Source: an uncultured Lachnospiraceae bacterium
GTDB taxonomy: Bacteria; Bacillota; Clostridia; Lachnospirales; Lachnospiraceae
NCBI GenBank assembly: GCA_958402795.1
Contig: CATXUX010000020.1
Coordinates: 1 to 62,369, forward strand
Reading direction: 5' to 3'
Length of the DNA stretch: 62,369 bases
Shown here: in pieces, positions 27,122-36,644 of the stretch
Position numbering within the stretch: position 1 is the first letter of the stretch
Layout: every line of letters begins with the position of its first letter
Position numbers and translations under genes: made by a program
The notes under the pieces: generated by a model
The model's database searches: none
The model's input: only the letters and a program-made list of their open reading frames with translations
Told to the model about the DNA's origin: nothing

Positions 27122-28165
27122 CTATCCTTTCTTTGCTGTCTTGGCGTACCGGCGTCTGAGCTGCCCGCACGCGCCGTCAATATCTGTGCCCATTTCCCTT
27201 CTTATAGTAACATTTATCCCGCATTTTTCAAGATAATTTTTGAAATTCTCTGCATTTTTCCTGTCCGGCCTGACAAAATCGCGCTCCTTTACGGGATTTA
27301 CCGGTATCAGATTGAGGTGGCAGTTCCGTTTTCCCAGAAGCCGGACCAGTTCCTGCGCATCTTCTCTTGTGTCATTTACCTCGTGCACCAGACTGTACTC
27401 AAAGGTGATGCGCCGTCCGGTTTCCCGGAAATACGCATCGCACGCCTCCATGACTTCCGAGAGCTCATATTTGTTTGCCACAGGCATCAGCCGCAGCCGC
27501 TTTTCCTGCGTGGCTCCGTGAAGGGAGAGCGCAAGTGTGATCTGCAGATGTTCCTTTGCCAGATCATACATCCGCGGCACGATCCCGCAGGTAGAGACCG
27601 TCACGCTGCGCTGACTGATATGCTGTCCGTGCTCATCGGTCAGAATCCGGATGAACTTCAGCAGATTTTCATAATTGTCCAGCGGCTCCCCGGTTCCCAT
27701 AACGACTACGTTGGAAACCCGTTCTCCGGTGATCTTCCGGATCTGATAGACCTGCCCCGCCATCTCCGACGGGGACAGATTCCGCACCAGACCGCCGATC
27801 GTTGACGCGCAGAACCGGCATCCCATCCGGCATCCGACCTGGGAAGAAATACAGACTGAGTTGCCATGCTTATACCGCATCAGCACACTTTCTACCATAT
27901 TTCCGTCCCAAAGCCGGAACAGGAACTTGTTTGTTCCATCGATCTTCGATTCCTGCCGCTCCAGCATTTCCACCGGGAAAATCCCATACTGTGAATCCAG
28001 TGTTTCCCGCAGAGACTTAGACAGGTTCGTCATTTCGTCGAAAGAATCTGCCATCTTCACGTGCAGCCACTCGTAAATCTGCTTCGCGCGGAATGGTTTT
28101 TCTCCCATTCGTTCCAGTTCATTTTGTAATTCTTCATATGTATATGCACATATATCTTTTTTCAT
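27122..28165 (-). CDS. rlmN: 23S rRNA (A2503-C2)/tRNA (A37) methyltransferase RlmN
   Basis: The 347-residue radical-SAM enzyme methylates C2 of A2503 in 23S rRNA and of A37 in some tRNAs. The cluster-binding cysteines are Cys112, Cys116 and Cys119 in GCRMGCRFCAS. The C-terminal resolving Cys is in DIDGACGQL, as in RlmN. The N-terminal accessory domain is present. It lies 6 bp after rsmB. Cfr, a resistance-conferring relative, is less likely given the housekeeping context. Confidence 0.96.
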   Translation of the reverse strand: MKKDICAYTYEELQNELERMGEKPFRAKQIYEWLHVKMADSFDEMTNLSKSLRETLDSQYGIFPVEMLERQESKIDGTNKFLFRLWDGNMVESVLMRYKHGNSVCISSQVGCRMGCRFCASTIGGLVRNLSPSEMAGQVYQIRKITGERVSNVVVMGTGEPLDNYENLLKFIRILTDEHGQHISQRSVTVSTCGIVPRMYDLAKEHLQITLALSLHGATQEKRLRLMPVANKYELSEVMEACDAYFRETGRRITFEYSLVHEVNDTREDAQELVRLLGKRNCHLNLIPVNPVKERDFVRPDRKNAENFKNYLEKCGINVTIRREMGTDIDGACGQLRRRYAKTAKKG

Positions 28166-28171
28166 ATTCTG

Positions 28172-29536
28172 TCAAAGTCCTTTTTCCATGATCGCTATGA
28201 AAAACCCGTCGCTTTTATGCACGCCCGGGAGAAGTTGCAGGCAGCCTCCGTCTCTCACCCCATCCTGCAGTTGTCCGCAAAGCAGCGGACGGATATCGCA
28301 TAATCTATATTCCGGATGCTGCTGCAGAAACCAGCGGACATTGTCCTGATTTTCTGCCGGACTTACGGTACATGTACTGTAAACCAGCCTGCCGCCCGGC
28401 TTTACATATGCCTGTACATTCTCTAAGATCCTGCGCTGCAGTCCGGCAAGTTCTGTGATCCCTGCTTCTGTCGTCTTGTATTTCAGATCCGGCTTTTTCC
28501 CGATCACTCCCAACCCGGAACAGGGCAGATCCGCCAGCACGATGTCCGCCGTCTCCACAGCGTCCGGTGTAAACTGCAGTGCGTCCTGCCGGATGGCAGA
28601 AATGTTCGTCAGTCCCGAACGCCGGATATTTTCCTCGATCAGCTCTACCTTCTGCCATGTAAGATCCCGTGCCTCCACACTGCCGCCTGCCGGTCCGTCA
28701 GCAGAGGCAATCAGTTCCGCCATATGCAGACTTTTTCCTCCGGGTGCGGCACAGACGTCGATCACGCGGTCGCCGGCTTTTGGAGATGCCAGTTCACAGA
28801 CAAGCATAGAACTGATATCCTGCACATAAAATTCCCCGTCCCGGAAACTGTCCAGACGCCCCAGATAATCGTATCCGGAGATCTGAAGCGCATAGGGCAG
28901 ATACGGATGCTCCGCCGCCGTTACTCCTTCCTGCTCCAGATGCTTTTTCAGTTCTTCCGGTGTCACTTTCGTCTGGTTGCACCGGATCGTAAGCGGCTGC
29001 TCTTCCTGAAACGACCGCAGCATCGCCTCCACCGTCTCCGGATCATAAGCGCCAAGCCAAAGCCTGAGGATCCATTCCGGCATCGAATAGCAGACCGACA
29101 TCCGTCTCAGAGGATCCGAAGGGTACTGCACTGTATCGATTTCGCGCGCCACCGTGCGCAGCACGCCGTTCACGTATCCGCGCAGACCGCCGAATCCTTT
29201 GCGGGCCGCGAGCTTTACAGCTTCATTGCAGACTGCAGAATCCGGCACACTGTCCATATATTTTATCTGATATACCGCGCTCCGGAGGATGTTCCGAATC
29301 ACCGGCTTCATCTTTTTTGTGCTGACTTTTGAAAACTGGTCCAGAATATAATCCAGTTCCAGCATATGCTCCAGTGTTCCCTCGGTTACGCGCGTGATAA
29401 AGGCACGTTCCCGCTTATCGAGATACTGGTATTTTTCCAGTGTCTCCCGAAGCACAATATGGCTGTAGCCGCCGTGTTCTGTCACTTCTGTCAGGATCTC
29501 CAGTATCAGTTCCCTCTCGTTGATCGGTTTTCCCAT
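28172..29536 (-). CDS. rsmB: 16S rRNA (C967-C5) methyltransferase RsmB
   Basis: The 454-residue enzyme has an N-terminal NusB-like RNA-binding domain (about residues 1-140) and a C-terminal Sun-type methyltransferase domain. SAM is bound at VCAAPGGKS. The two conserved cysteines lie in DLPCSGLG and YSTCTVSPAEN, the latter being the catalytic nucleophile of m5C enzymes. It follows fmt by 18 bp. Some Firmicutes have a zinc peptidase gene at this junction; none is present here. Confidence 0.95.
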   Translation of the reverse strand: MGKPINERELILEILTEVTEHGGYSHIVLRETLEKYQYLDKRERAFITRVTEGTLEHMLELDYILDQFSKVSTKKMKPVIRNILRSAVYQIKYMDSVPDSAVCNEAVKLAARKGFGGLRGYVNGVLRTVAREIDTVQYPSDPLRRMSVCYSMPEWILRLWLGAYDPETVEAMLRSFQEEQPLTIRCNQTKVTPEELKKHLEQEGVTAAEHPYLPYALQISGYDYLGRLDSFRDGEFYVQDISSMLVCELASPKAGDRVIDVCAAPGGKSLHMAELIASADGPAGGSVEARDLTWQKVELIEENIRRSGLTNISAIRQDALQFTPDAVETADIVLADLPCSGLGVIGKKPDLKYKTTEAGITELAGLQRRILENVQAYVKPGGRLVYSTCTVSPAENQDNVRWFLQQHPEYRLCDIRPLLCGQLQDGVRDGGCLQLLPGVHKSDGFFIAIMEKGL

Positions 29537-29554
29537 TTCTCCTCTCCCCGCGTC

Positions 29555-30505
<951 letters not shown>

Positions 30506-30531
30506 GGTTCCTCACCTCACGTTTCCCGTTA

Positions 30532-31011
30532 TTATGCTTCCTCGTCATCTGTATATTCCACATCGTGGAGACCGTCTATCGCCTTACTCAGGTAGAGCTG
30601 CCCGGACAGATGGTCGATCTCATGGCACATTGCCCGTGCCAGCAGGCCTTCTCCCTCCAGTTCTATCTCTTCCATGTCCTCATTCTGGCAGCGAACTTTT
30701 ACATAATTCGGTCTTGTCACGATCCCGTACTTGCCCGGAACACTCAGGCACCCTTCCTCTCCGGTCTGTTCCCCGGACGACTCCATGATCTCGGGATTCA
30801 CCATGACCAGCGGACCGTCCCCGACGTCGATCACCACGATCTTTTTCAGTATGCCGACCTGCGGCGCGGCCAGTCCGACTCCGTTGTATTCATACATCGT
30901 ATCCAGCATATCGCCGATCAGGATCTTCGTACGCATGGTCATTTTCGTGACCGTCTTGCACTGTTTTGTCAATATCTCGTCGCCAATTTCTCGAACTTCT
31001 CGAATCGCCAT
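30532..31011 (-). CDS. def: Peptide deformylase
   Basis: The 159-residue metallohydrolase removes the N-formyl group from new proteins. All three motifs are present: GVGLAAPQVG (about 44-53), EGCLSVPG with metal ligand Cys88, and HEIDH with His130, Glu131 and His134. The gene lies 77 bp after priA and 26 bp before fmt. The compact length fits the Firmicutes type without a long insertion. Confidence 0.96.
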   Translation of the reverse strand: MAIREVREIGDEILTKQCKTVTKMTMRTKILIGDMLDTMYEYNGVGLAAPQVGILKKIVVIDVGDGPLVMVNPEIMESSGEQTGEEGCLSVPGKYGIVTRPNYVKVRCQNEDMEEIELEGEGLLARAMCHEIDHLSGQLYLSKAIDGLHDVEYTDDEEA

Positions 31012-31088
31012 CTTATTTTCCTCTTTCTCTATTTTTGCTTTCCTGTGTTTCCCCTCTTGTCCTTGTCTTTCCCGGCCCGCAGATATTC

Positions 31089-33314
31089 TTAAAACACCTG
31101 CATCGGATTAAAATCAAACTGGATCCGCATCGCGTCAAATCCGGAATTCAGCCTGATGTATTCTTCCAGCCGGTTTTTCATCGTTACCAGTGTACCATAC
31201 TTTTCTGATTTAAGATAGAGGACTCTTCGATATACATCATTTATTTTCCCGATTCCCGGAGCCGCGGGACCGATGATCTCTGCCCGCTCCTTATTGATCC
31301 GGACGGCATATTCTTTCAGATATCTGCACCCTTTTTCCAGAAGGGGTTCGTCTTCGCAGCTTACAAGTACCGCCAGCAGATTTTCTGCCGGGGGATACCC
31401 CATCATCTCACGGTACCGGATTTCCTCTGTATAAAACGCTTCATAATCCTGCGCTGCGGCTGCCTGAACCGCATAGTGCTCCGGACTGTAAGTCTGCACG
31501 ACGGCCTCGCCCTTTTTCTGCCCGCGTCCGGCTCTTCCCTCCGCCTGCGTCAGAAGCTGAAACGTCCGTTCTCCCGCGCGGTAATCGTCTGCATACAGCG
31601 ACATATCCGCAGCCAGCACGCCGACCAGTGTGACATTCGGAAAATCATGCCCTTTCACGATCATCTGCGTACCGATCAGGATATCTGCCTCCTCATTGGC
31701 AAATGCCGCCAGTATTTTCTCGTGTCCGTCTTTCTGGCGTGTCGTATCCATATCCATCCGCAGGACCCGCGCCTGCGGAAACTGCCGCCGTACAAGTTCC
31801 TCGATCTGCTGCGTCCCCGCGCGGAATTCACCGATATGGCGGGAACCGCACTCCGGACACACCTCGGGTTTTGACTCCTCATAACCACAGTAATGGCATA
31901 CCAGTTTTCCGTTTCGATGGTAGGATAAGGAGACATCGCAGTGGGGGCACTTCGCCACCCAGCCGCATTCCCGGCAGGAAATAAAGCCTGCATATCCCCG
32001 CCGGTTCAAAAACAGCATGATCTGTTCCTTCTTTTCCAGCCGGTCTGTGATCAGTTCCTGCAGTTTTCTGCTTAAAATTGAACGATTCCCGTCCTTTAGT
32101 TCCTCCCGCAGGTCCACCACATGCACCCGCGCCATCTCCTGCTGTCCGGAGCGGTTTTTCATCTCCAAAAGCCGGTATTCTCCCCGGCGCGCACGGTACA
32201 TTGCCTCCATAGACGGCGTTGCCGAGCCGAGCACCAGACTTGCGTGTTCCAGCTTTGCCCGCGCCGCCGCGGTTTCTCTGGCGTGGTACCGCGGCACCTG
32301 CTCGCTCTTATACGTATTTTCATGTTCTTCATCGATCACGATCAGTCCCAGATCCGGGAATGGGGTAAAAAGTGCAGATCTCGGTCCGATCATGACGTCC
32401 ACCTCACCGTTTTTCGCGCGCATCATCTGGTCATAGCGTTCCCCCGCCGACAGCCGGGAATTCATAATGGATACCCGGTTGCCAAAACAGCGGTAAAACC
32501 GCATCACCGTCTGAAAAGTCAGCGCGATCTCGGGAATCAGCACGATCGACTGTCTTCCCTGCTCTGCCACACGGCGGATCATCTCGATATAGACCTCTGT
32601 CTTCCCGCTCCCCGTCACGCCATGGATCAGGTAGGTTCCATAGCGCTCCTGCTCATAGTCTTCCCAAAACCGTTCCACCGCATTCTGCTGCTCTGCGGTA
32701 AAGGTGATCTGCCGCTTCTCCTGACTTCCCTGACGGACAGGGTTTCGGTTCACATGCTCTTCCTCCATTACGAGAATCCCCTGCTCTTCCATCGCACGGA
32801 CTACCGGCATCGTGATATTCAGTTTTTTTCTGAGCAGCTCCCAGTCCAGCACAGGATCATCCAGCAGCGCTGCCAAAAGACGTGCCCTCGCCCGCTGATT
32901 CTTTTCCAGATAAACGTTCAGTTTTTCACGCCCCTCATCTTCTCCTAATAAAAGGCGGACTTGCTTTTTGACCTTTGCTTTCTCCTTCTGCTTGATCGGG
33001 AGCACCGTCTTTAACGCCTGGATCATCGTTCCACCGTAGTGCTCCTTCATCCACGCCGCAAGCGCCACGAGTTTCCCCTCGATTGGAACCCCGTCTGGCG
33101 AGATCTGTGCAATCTCTTTGACCTTTGCCGGATCGTAATCACAGGTTCCGGAAAGCTCGACTACATATCCCTTTGTCATGCGGTTTCCTTTTCCAAACGG
33201 CACAAGCACTTCCATACCGACAGAAAGTTCCCCTTCCATGCGGGAGGGGACTTTGTATTGAAAGATTTTATCCAGTTTTTCATGCGTGATATCTACGATA
33301 ATATTCGCAAACAT
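31089..33314 (-). CDS. priA: Primosomal protein N', replication restart helicase
   Basis: The 741-residue superfamily 2 helicase restarts stalled replication forks. It has the N-terminal 3' DNA-binding domain, Walker A GVTGSGKTE, a DEEH box, and a zinc-binding insertion with paired cysteines (CREC, CPHC, CHYC, CPEC) around residues 435-480. Helicase motifs V and VI are present (ILIGTQMIVKGHDF, QAEGRAGR). Its start lies 6 bp after murE. Confidence 0.97.
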   Translation of the reverse strand: MFANIIVDITHEKLDKIFQYKVPSRMEGELSVGMEVLVPFGKGNRMTKGYVVELSGTCDYDPAKVKEIAQISPDGVPIEGKLVALAAWMKEHYGGTMIQALKTVLPIKQKEKAKVKKQVRLLLGEDEGREKLNVYLEKNQRARARLLAALLDDPVLDWELLRKKLNITMPVVRAMEEQGILVMEEEHVNRNPVRQGSQEKRQITFTAEQQNAVERFWEDYEQERYGTYLIHGVTGSGKTEVYIEMIRRVAEQGRQSIVLIPEIALTFQTVMRFYRCFGNRVSIMNSRLSAGERYDQMMRAKNGEVDVMIGPRSALFTPFPDLGLIVIDEEHENTYKSEQVPRYHARETAAARAKLEHASLVLGSATPSMEAMYRARRGEYRLLEMKNRSGQQEMARVHVVDLREELKDGNRSILSRKLQELITDRLEKKEQIMLFLNRRGYAGFISCRECGWVAKCPHCDVSLSYHRNGKLVCHYCGYEESKPEVCPECGSRHIGEFRAGTQQIEELVRRQFPQARVLRMDMDTTRQKDGHEKILAAFANEEADILIGTQMIVKGHDFPNVTLVGVLAADMSLYADDYRAGERTFQLLTQAEGRAGRGQKKGEAVVQTYSPEHYAVQAAAAQDYEAFYTEEIRYREMMGYPPAENLLAVLVSCEDEPLLEKGCRYLKEYAVRINKERAEIIGPAAPGIGKINDVYRRVLYLKSEKYGTLVTMKNRLEEYIRLNSGFDAMRIQFDFNPMQVF

Positions 33315-33320
33315 GAAATC

Positions 33321-34793
33321 TTACTCCTCTTTGGCGGCAAGCTCCTCGAGAACCTCCGCGATCAGCACGCGTTCATCCATCGGGTACTTGACGCCCTTGA
33401 TCTCCTGATAATCCTCATGACCTTTTCCGGCAAGTACGATGACGTCTCCCGGCTGTCCGTGCCCAATGGCATATTTGATTGCTTCTTTCCGGTCGCAGAT
33501 CTCAACATATTTGCCGTCTGTCTTTTCAATTCCGGTCTTAATATCATCGATGATCGCCTGCGGTTCCTCGAAGCGCGGATTGTCTGATGTAATGATGGTC
33601 AGATCCGCCAGTCTTCCGGACACCTCACCCATCTCATATCTCCGGTCTTTGGAGCGGTTTCCGCCGCAGCCGAACAGACATACCAGACGTGCCGGGTGAT
33701 ACTCCTTCAATGTCGTAAGGAGACTTTCCAGGCTCATGGCATTATGTGCGTAGTCGATCATCAGTGTAAATTCGTCCGATACCTTGATCATCTCGATACG
33801 CCCCTTGACCTTTGCCTCCTTCAGCGCTTTCTGGATATGATCCACCGGGACATTAAAATGCCGGCATACCGCGATCGCTGTCAGAGAGTTATAAACACTG
33901 AACGTTCCCGGAATATCGATCTCTACATCAAACTCCATCTTTCCGGTCACGTGGTACGCCACGCCCAGATATCCCGGACGTGATACCAGTCGGGTATCTG
34001 TGGCGCGAAGATCCGCTTTCTCGGAAAAGCCATAAGTCTCCACACTGCAGGTCGCCCCGGAAAAAACATCTTCAAAATACGGATCATCCACATTTGCGAT
34101 ACCGACTCTGCACTGTTTAAATAAAAGTCCCTTGCACCGCTTGTAGTCTTCAAAGTCCTTATGTTCATTGGGGCCAATATGGTCTTTCCCCAGATTTGTA
34201 AAAATGCCAAGCTCAAACGGGATTCCTGCCGTCCTGTGGAGCATCAGTCCCTGAGAGGAAACCTCCATCACAACACAGTCGCATCCTGCCTCGACCATCT
34301 CGGCAAAATACTTGTGGATCGTGTACGACTCCGGTGTTGTATTCGCCGCAGGGATATGCTTCTCCCCGATGATCGCCTCAATCGTTCCGATCAGTCCGAC
34401 CTTGTGTCCCACGCTGTCCAGAATCGACTTGATCATATAAGTCGTCGTCGTCTTTCCCTTTGTTCCGGTAATCCCGATCACTTTTAATTTTTCTGCCGGA
34501 TAGCCAAAATAAGCCGCCGACATCAACGCCAGCGCATAACGTGTATCCGCCACCCGGATCACCGTCATTGTCTCCGGCGCTTCCACCTCGCGCTCCACGA
34601 TCACCGCTGCAGCGCCTTTTTTTGCCACATCCGCAATAAACTGATGTCCGTCCACAACGGCTCCGCTGATGCAGACAAATGCGCTGCCCTGTTCCACCTT
34701 CCGGGAATCATTGATCAGTGTGGAAATCTCGATTCCGTCATCGCCCTGCACCACTTCATACTCTAACCGTTCCAGTAAATCTCTTAGCTTCAT
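33321..34793 (-). CDS. murE: UDP-N-acetylmuramoyl-tripeptide synthetase, meso-DAP type
   Basis: The 490-residue Mur ligase adds the third amino acid to the peptidoglycan precursor. It has the ATP site GITGTKGKTTTT and the carbamylated-lysine region. The specificity motif DNPR near residue 404 selects meso-diaminopimelate (lysine-adding enzymes have DNPA/N). This agrees with the dapF-like gene at the right end. It heads the long housekeeping string down to thiN. Confidence 0.95.
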   Translation of the reverse strand: MKLRDLLERLEYEVVQGDDGIEISTLINDSRKVEQGSAFVCISGAVVDGHQFIADVAKKGAAAVIVEREVEAPETMTVIRVADTRYALALMSAAYFGYPAEKLKVIGITGTKGKTTTTYMIKSILDSVGHKVGLIGTIEAIIGEKHIPAANTTPESYTIHKYFAEMVEAGCDCVVMEVSSQGLMLHRTAGIPFELGIFTNLGKDHIGPNEHKDFEDYKRCKGLLFKQCRVGIANVDDPYFEDVFSGATCSVETYGFSEKADLRATDTRLVSRPGYLGVAYHVTGKMEFDVEIDIPGTFSVYNSLTAIAVCRHFNVPVDHIQKALKEAKVKGRIEMIKVSDEFTLMIDYAHNAMSLESLLTTLKEYHPARLVCLFGCGGNRSKDRRYEMGEVSGRLADLTIITSDNPRFEEPQAIIDDIKTGIEKTDGKYVEICDRKEAIKYAIGHGQPGDVIVLAGKGHEDYQEIKGVKYPMDERVLIAEVLEELAAKEE

Positions 34794-34963
34794 AGATTCA
34801 TTCCTCCAACCTTACTATCTAGTGAGTTGTCCGGCAAACAGACTTTATTTCTATCTATTTCTTCCTTCACTCATCTTATCATATAACAAAATCTTTGAAA
34901 ACCTCTTTTTCCTTTACACATCCGAAGACGAAGTCCCGGCGTTACTGGTCAGGACCTAACCAT

Positions 34964-35995
34964 TCACGTTTTATCCTGACATGCAGTGAGATATTCGCCT
35001 ACCATTTGGAATTCATCTTCATAGATGCAGTTTGGCAGTGTGCCGTCATGGATCTTCCTTTTGCATTCCTCATAGTCCATCCACATCACGGACTCCACTT
35101 CGGATTCCTGCAGTGTCAGTTTTTCCTCTTTTACCGGCTTTGTGTAGACATAGACATGGCTAAGTTCCCGATCCCGGAACATTTTCCCATGAAACTCTGC
35201 TTCAAACGCGCCTCTGTGCTGCCCGACTTCATGCAGATCTTCCGGTTCTGCATGGAGTCCGAGTTCTTCCCTCATCTCCCGCACCGCAGATTCCAGCGGT
35301 TCATCCCCGGCGCTGATGTGCCCTGCCGAAGAAATATCATAGCATCCGGGATTGGAATCTTTGTCCGCGCTGCGCTTCTGCAGCAGGACGTCCCAGCCGC
35401 TCTTCTTTTTTCTCCGCACGATCCATGTATGAACCGTCTGATGCAGGCTTCCTTCCCGGTGCGCCACGCCCCGTTCCCGCACGATCCCGCTGATCGTACC
35501 GTCCTCATTGAGAATGTCAAACAGTTCCATCGGCTTCCCATTTAATGCGGCAGATACCAGCCTGCTGTGCCCGTCGTAAACCAGTTTCAGCGAAAAGAAA
35601 GGTTCGTTCTCATCGATCAGCCGGAAGAAGATCTTATCTCCTTCCCAGATGTTCAGATCCCACACCTCATCGATGTCCACCCATTCCAATTCTCCTTCGT
35701 CGCAGGCAATCGGCTCCCCCTCAAAACCATCCGCGGTAAACAGCGACATATATTCCGTCTCGCCTCCGCCGGAGACAAATGTTACAATTCCCCGATATTG
35801 GTAGGATGTCAGCGTATACCCGGTTTCCTCCCGCACTTCCCGGAGCAGACATTCTTCCGGACTTTCATCCGCCTCGAAATGTCCGCCCACACCGATCCAT
35901 TTATCTTTATTGACATCATTCTTCTTCACGGTCCGGTGAAGCATCAGATACTTTCCGTTCCGTTTTATATAACATAATGTACTTAATCCGGTCAT
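34964..35995 (-). CDS. Tandem NUDIX hydrolase (MutT-like plus IPP-isomerase-like domains)
   Basis: The 343-residue protein joins two NUDIX domains. The first (about residues 1-150) has a full NUDIX box, GHFEADESPEECLLREVREE, and resembles 8-oxo-dGTP diphosphatases. The second (about 165-325) resembles the IPP-isomerase-like NUDIX family and has GHISAGDEPLESAVREMREE, where Asp takes the place of the first Glu. The start at 35995 (MTGLSTLCYI) has GGAG 8 nt upstream; an in-frame ATG ten codons earlier has none. A strong promoter (TTGACA/TAGAAT) is divergent from the marR promoter. Sanitising oxidised nucleotides plus a second diphosphatase activity is the likely role. Confidence 0.85.
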   Translation of the reverse strand: MTGLSTLCYIKRNGKYLMLHRTVKKNDVNKDKWIGVGGHFEADESPEECLLREVREETGYTLTSYQYRGIVTFVSGGGETEYMSLFTADGFEGEPIACDEGELEWVDIDEVWDLNIWEGDKIFFRLIDENEPFFSLKLVYDGHSRLVSAALNGKPMELFDILNEDGTISGIVRERGVAHREGSLHQTVHTWIVRRKKKSGWDVLLQKRSADKDSNPGCYDISSAGHISAGDEPLESAVREMREELGLHAEPEDLHEVGQHRGAFEAEFHGKMFRDRELSHVYVYTKPVKEEKLTLQESEVESVMWMDYEECKRKIHDGTLPNCIYEDEFQMVGEYLTACQDKT

Positions 35996-36033
35996 GTTCT
36001 TTCTCCTAATTTTTCTAATCTGCAATTGGATTT

Positions 36034-36062
36034 ATTCTATCACAAGACAGTAGATGTGTCAA
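36034..36062 (-). promoter_or_regulatory. Promoter of the tandem-NUDIX gene
   Basis: Minus-strand TTGACA (36062-36057), a 17-nt spacer and TAGAAT (36039-36034). Its -35 box is only 16 bp from the divergent marR -35 box. Confidence 0.75.
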
Positions 36063-36078
36063 AAATGAATAAAACCTG

Positions 36079-36107
36079 TTGACATTTCCCCATATCCGTA
36101 CTATCAT
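36079..36107 (+). promoter_or_regulatory. Promoter of the marR-MATE operon
   Basis: TTGACA (36079-36084), a 17-nt spacer and TATCAT (36102-36107), a near-consensus sigma-A promoter. Confidence 0.8.
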
Positions 36108-36116
36108 TATTTTAGA

Positions 36117-36135
36117 TAATTACTTTAGGTAATTA
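36117..36135 (+). promoter_or_regulatory. Likely MarR operator
   Basis: TAATTAC-TTTAG-GTAATTA is a perfect 7-5-7 inverted repeat starting 10 bp after the -10 box, so it covers the transcription start. It also contains the direct repeat TAATTACTTT. Position and symmetry fit autorepression by the MarR protein encoded next. Confidence 0.65.
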
Positions 36136-36173
36136 CTTTTGATAAATAATAAAGGAGAGGGACTGAGACTGTC

Positions 36174-36644
36174 ATGAAACATACCACATTCAAGCAACTG
36201 CTGGACGCCTGCGAATCTGTACGCCAGATTTCGGACTCATTCCCGGAACTCCCTCCGGGTATGCGGTCCAGCCATATTCATGTACTTGGCACGATCTATG
36301 ATATTCAGGCGGAGCAGGAAACCTGCCGGGTCGGGGAAGTCAGCGCTCGGATGAACGTTACTGCCCCCGGCATTACCCGACTGATCAATGAATTGTACGG
36401 ACTCGGTATGCTGGAAAAGTATCCGGACGAGACGGATAAGCGGATCACGCTCCTGCGTCTCACTGCCGATGGAGAGCAGTGCGTCCGGCGGCATATTTTA
36501 GAGTTTCATCAAGAGTGGATGGATCATCTTCCGGATCTGACGGAGGAAGATGCACTCACTGCGATCCGTGTCATCCACCGTCTTCAGGAAACGATGCCTT
36601 ATCCCAGGAACAATAGAAAGGAGTTTTCATCATCATGGAAGTAA
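36174..36644 (+). CDS. MarR family transcriptional regulator
   Basis: The 156-residue winged-helix protein has a DNA-binding core at about residues 40-105 (VGEVSARMNVTAPGITRLINEL, then the wing near DETDKRITLLRLT). MarR proteins are dimeric repressors released by small ligands. Here the gene overlaps the MATE gene by 10 bp and has a palindromic operator at its own promoter, so it probably represses itself and the transporter until an exported compound binds. The inducer is unknown. Confidence 0.9.
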   Translation: MKHTTFKQLLDACESVRQISDSFPELPPGMRSSHIHVLGTIYDIQAEQETCRVGEVSARMNVTAPGITRLINELYGLGMLEKYPDETDKRITLLRLTADGEQCVRRHILEFHQEWMDHLPDLTEEDALTAIRVIHRLQETMPYPRNNRKEFSSSWK

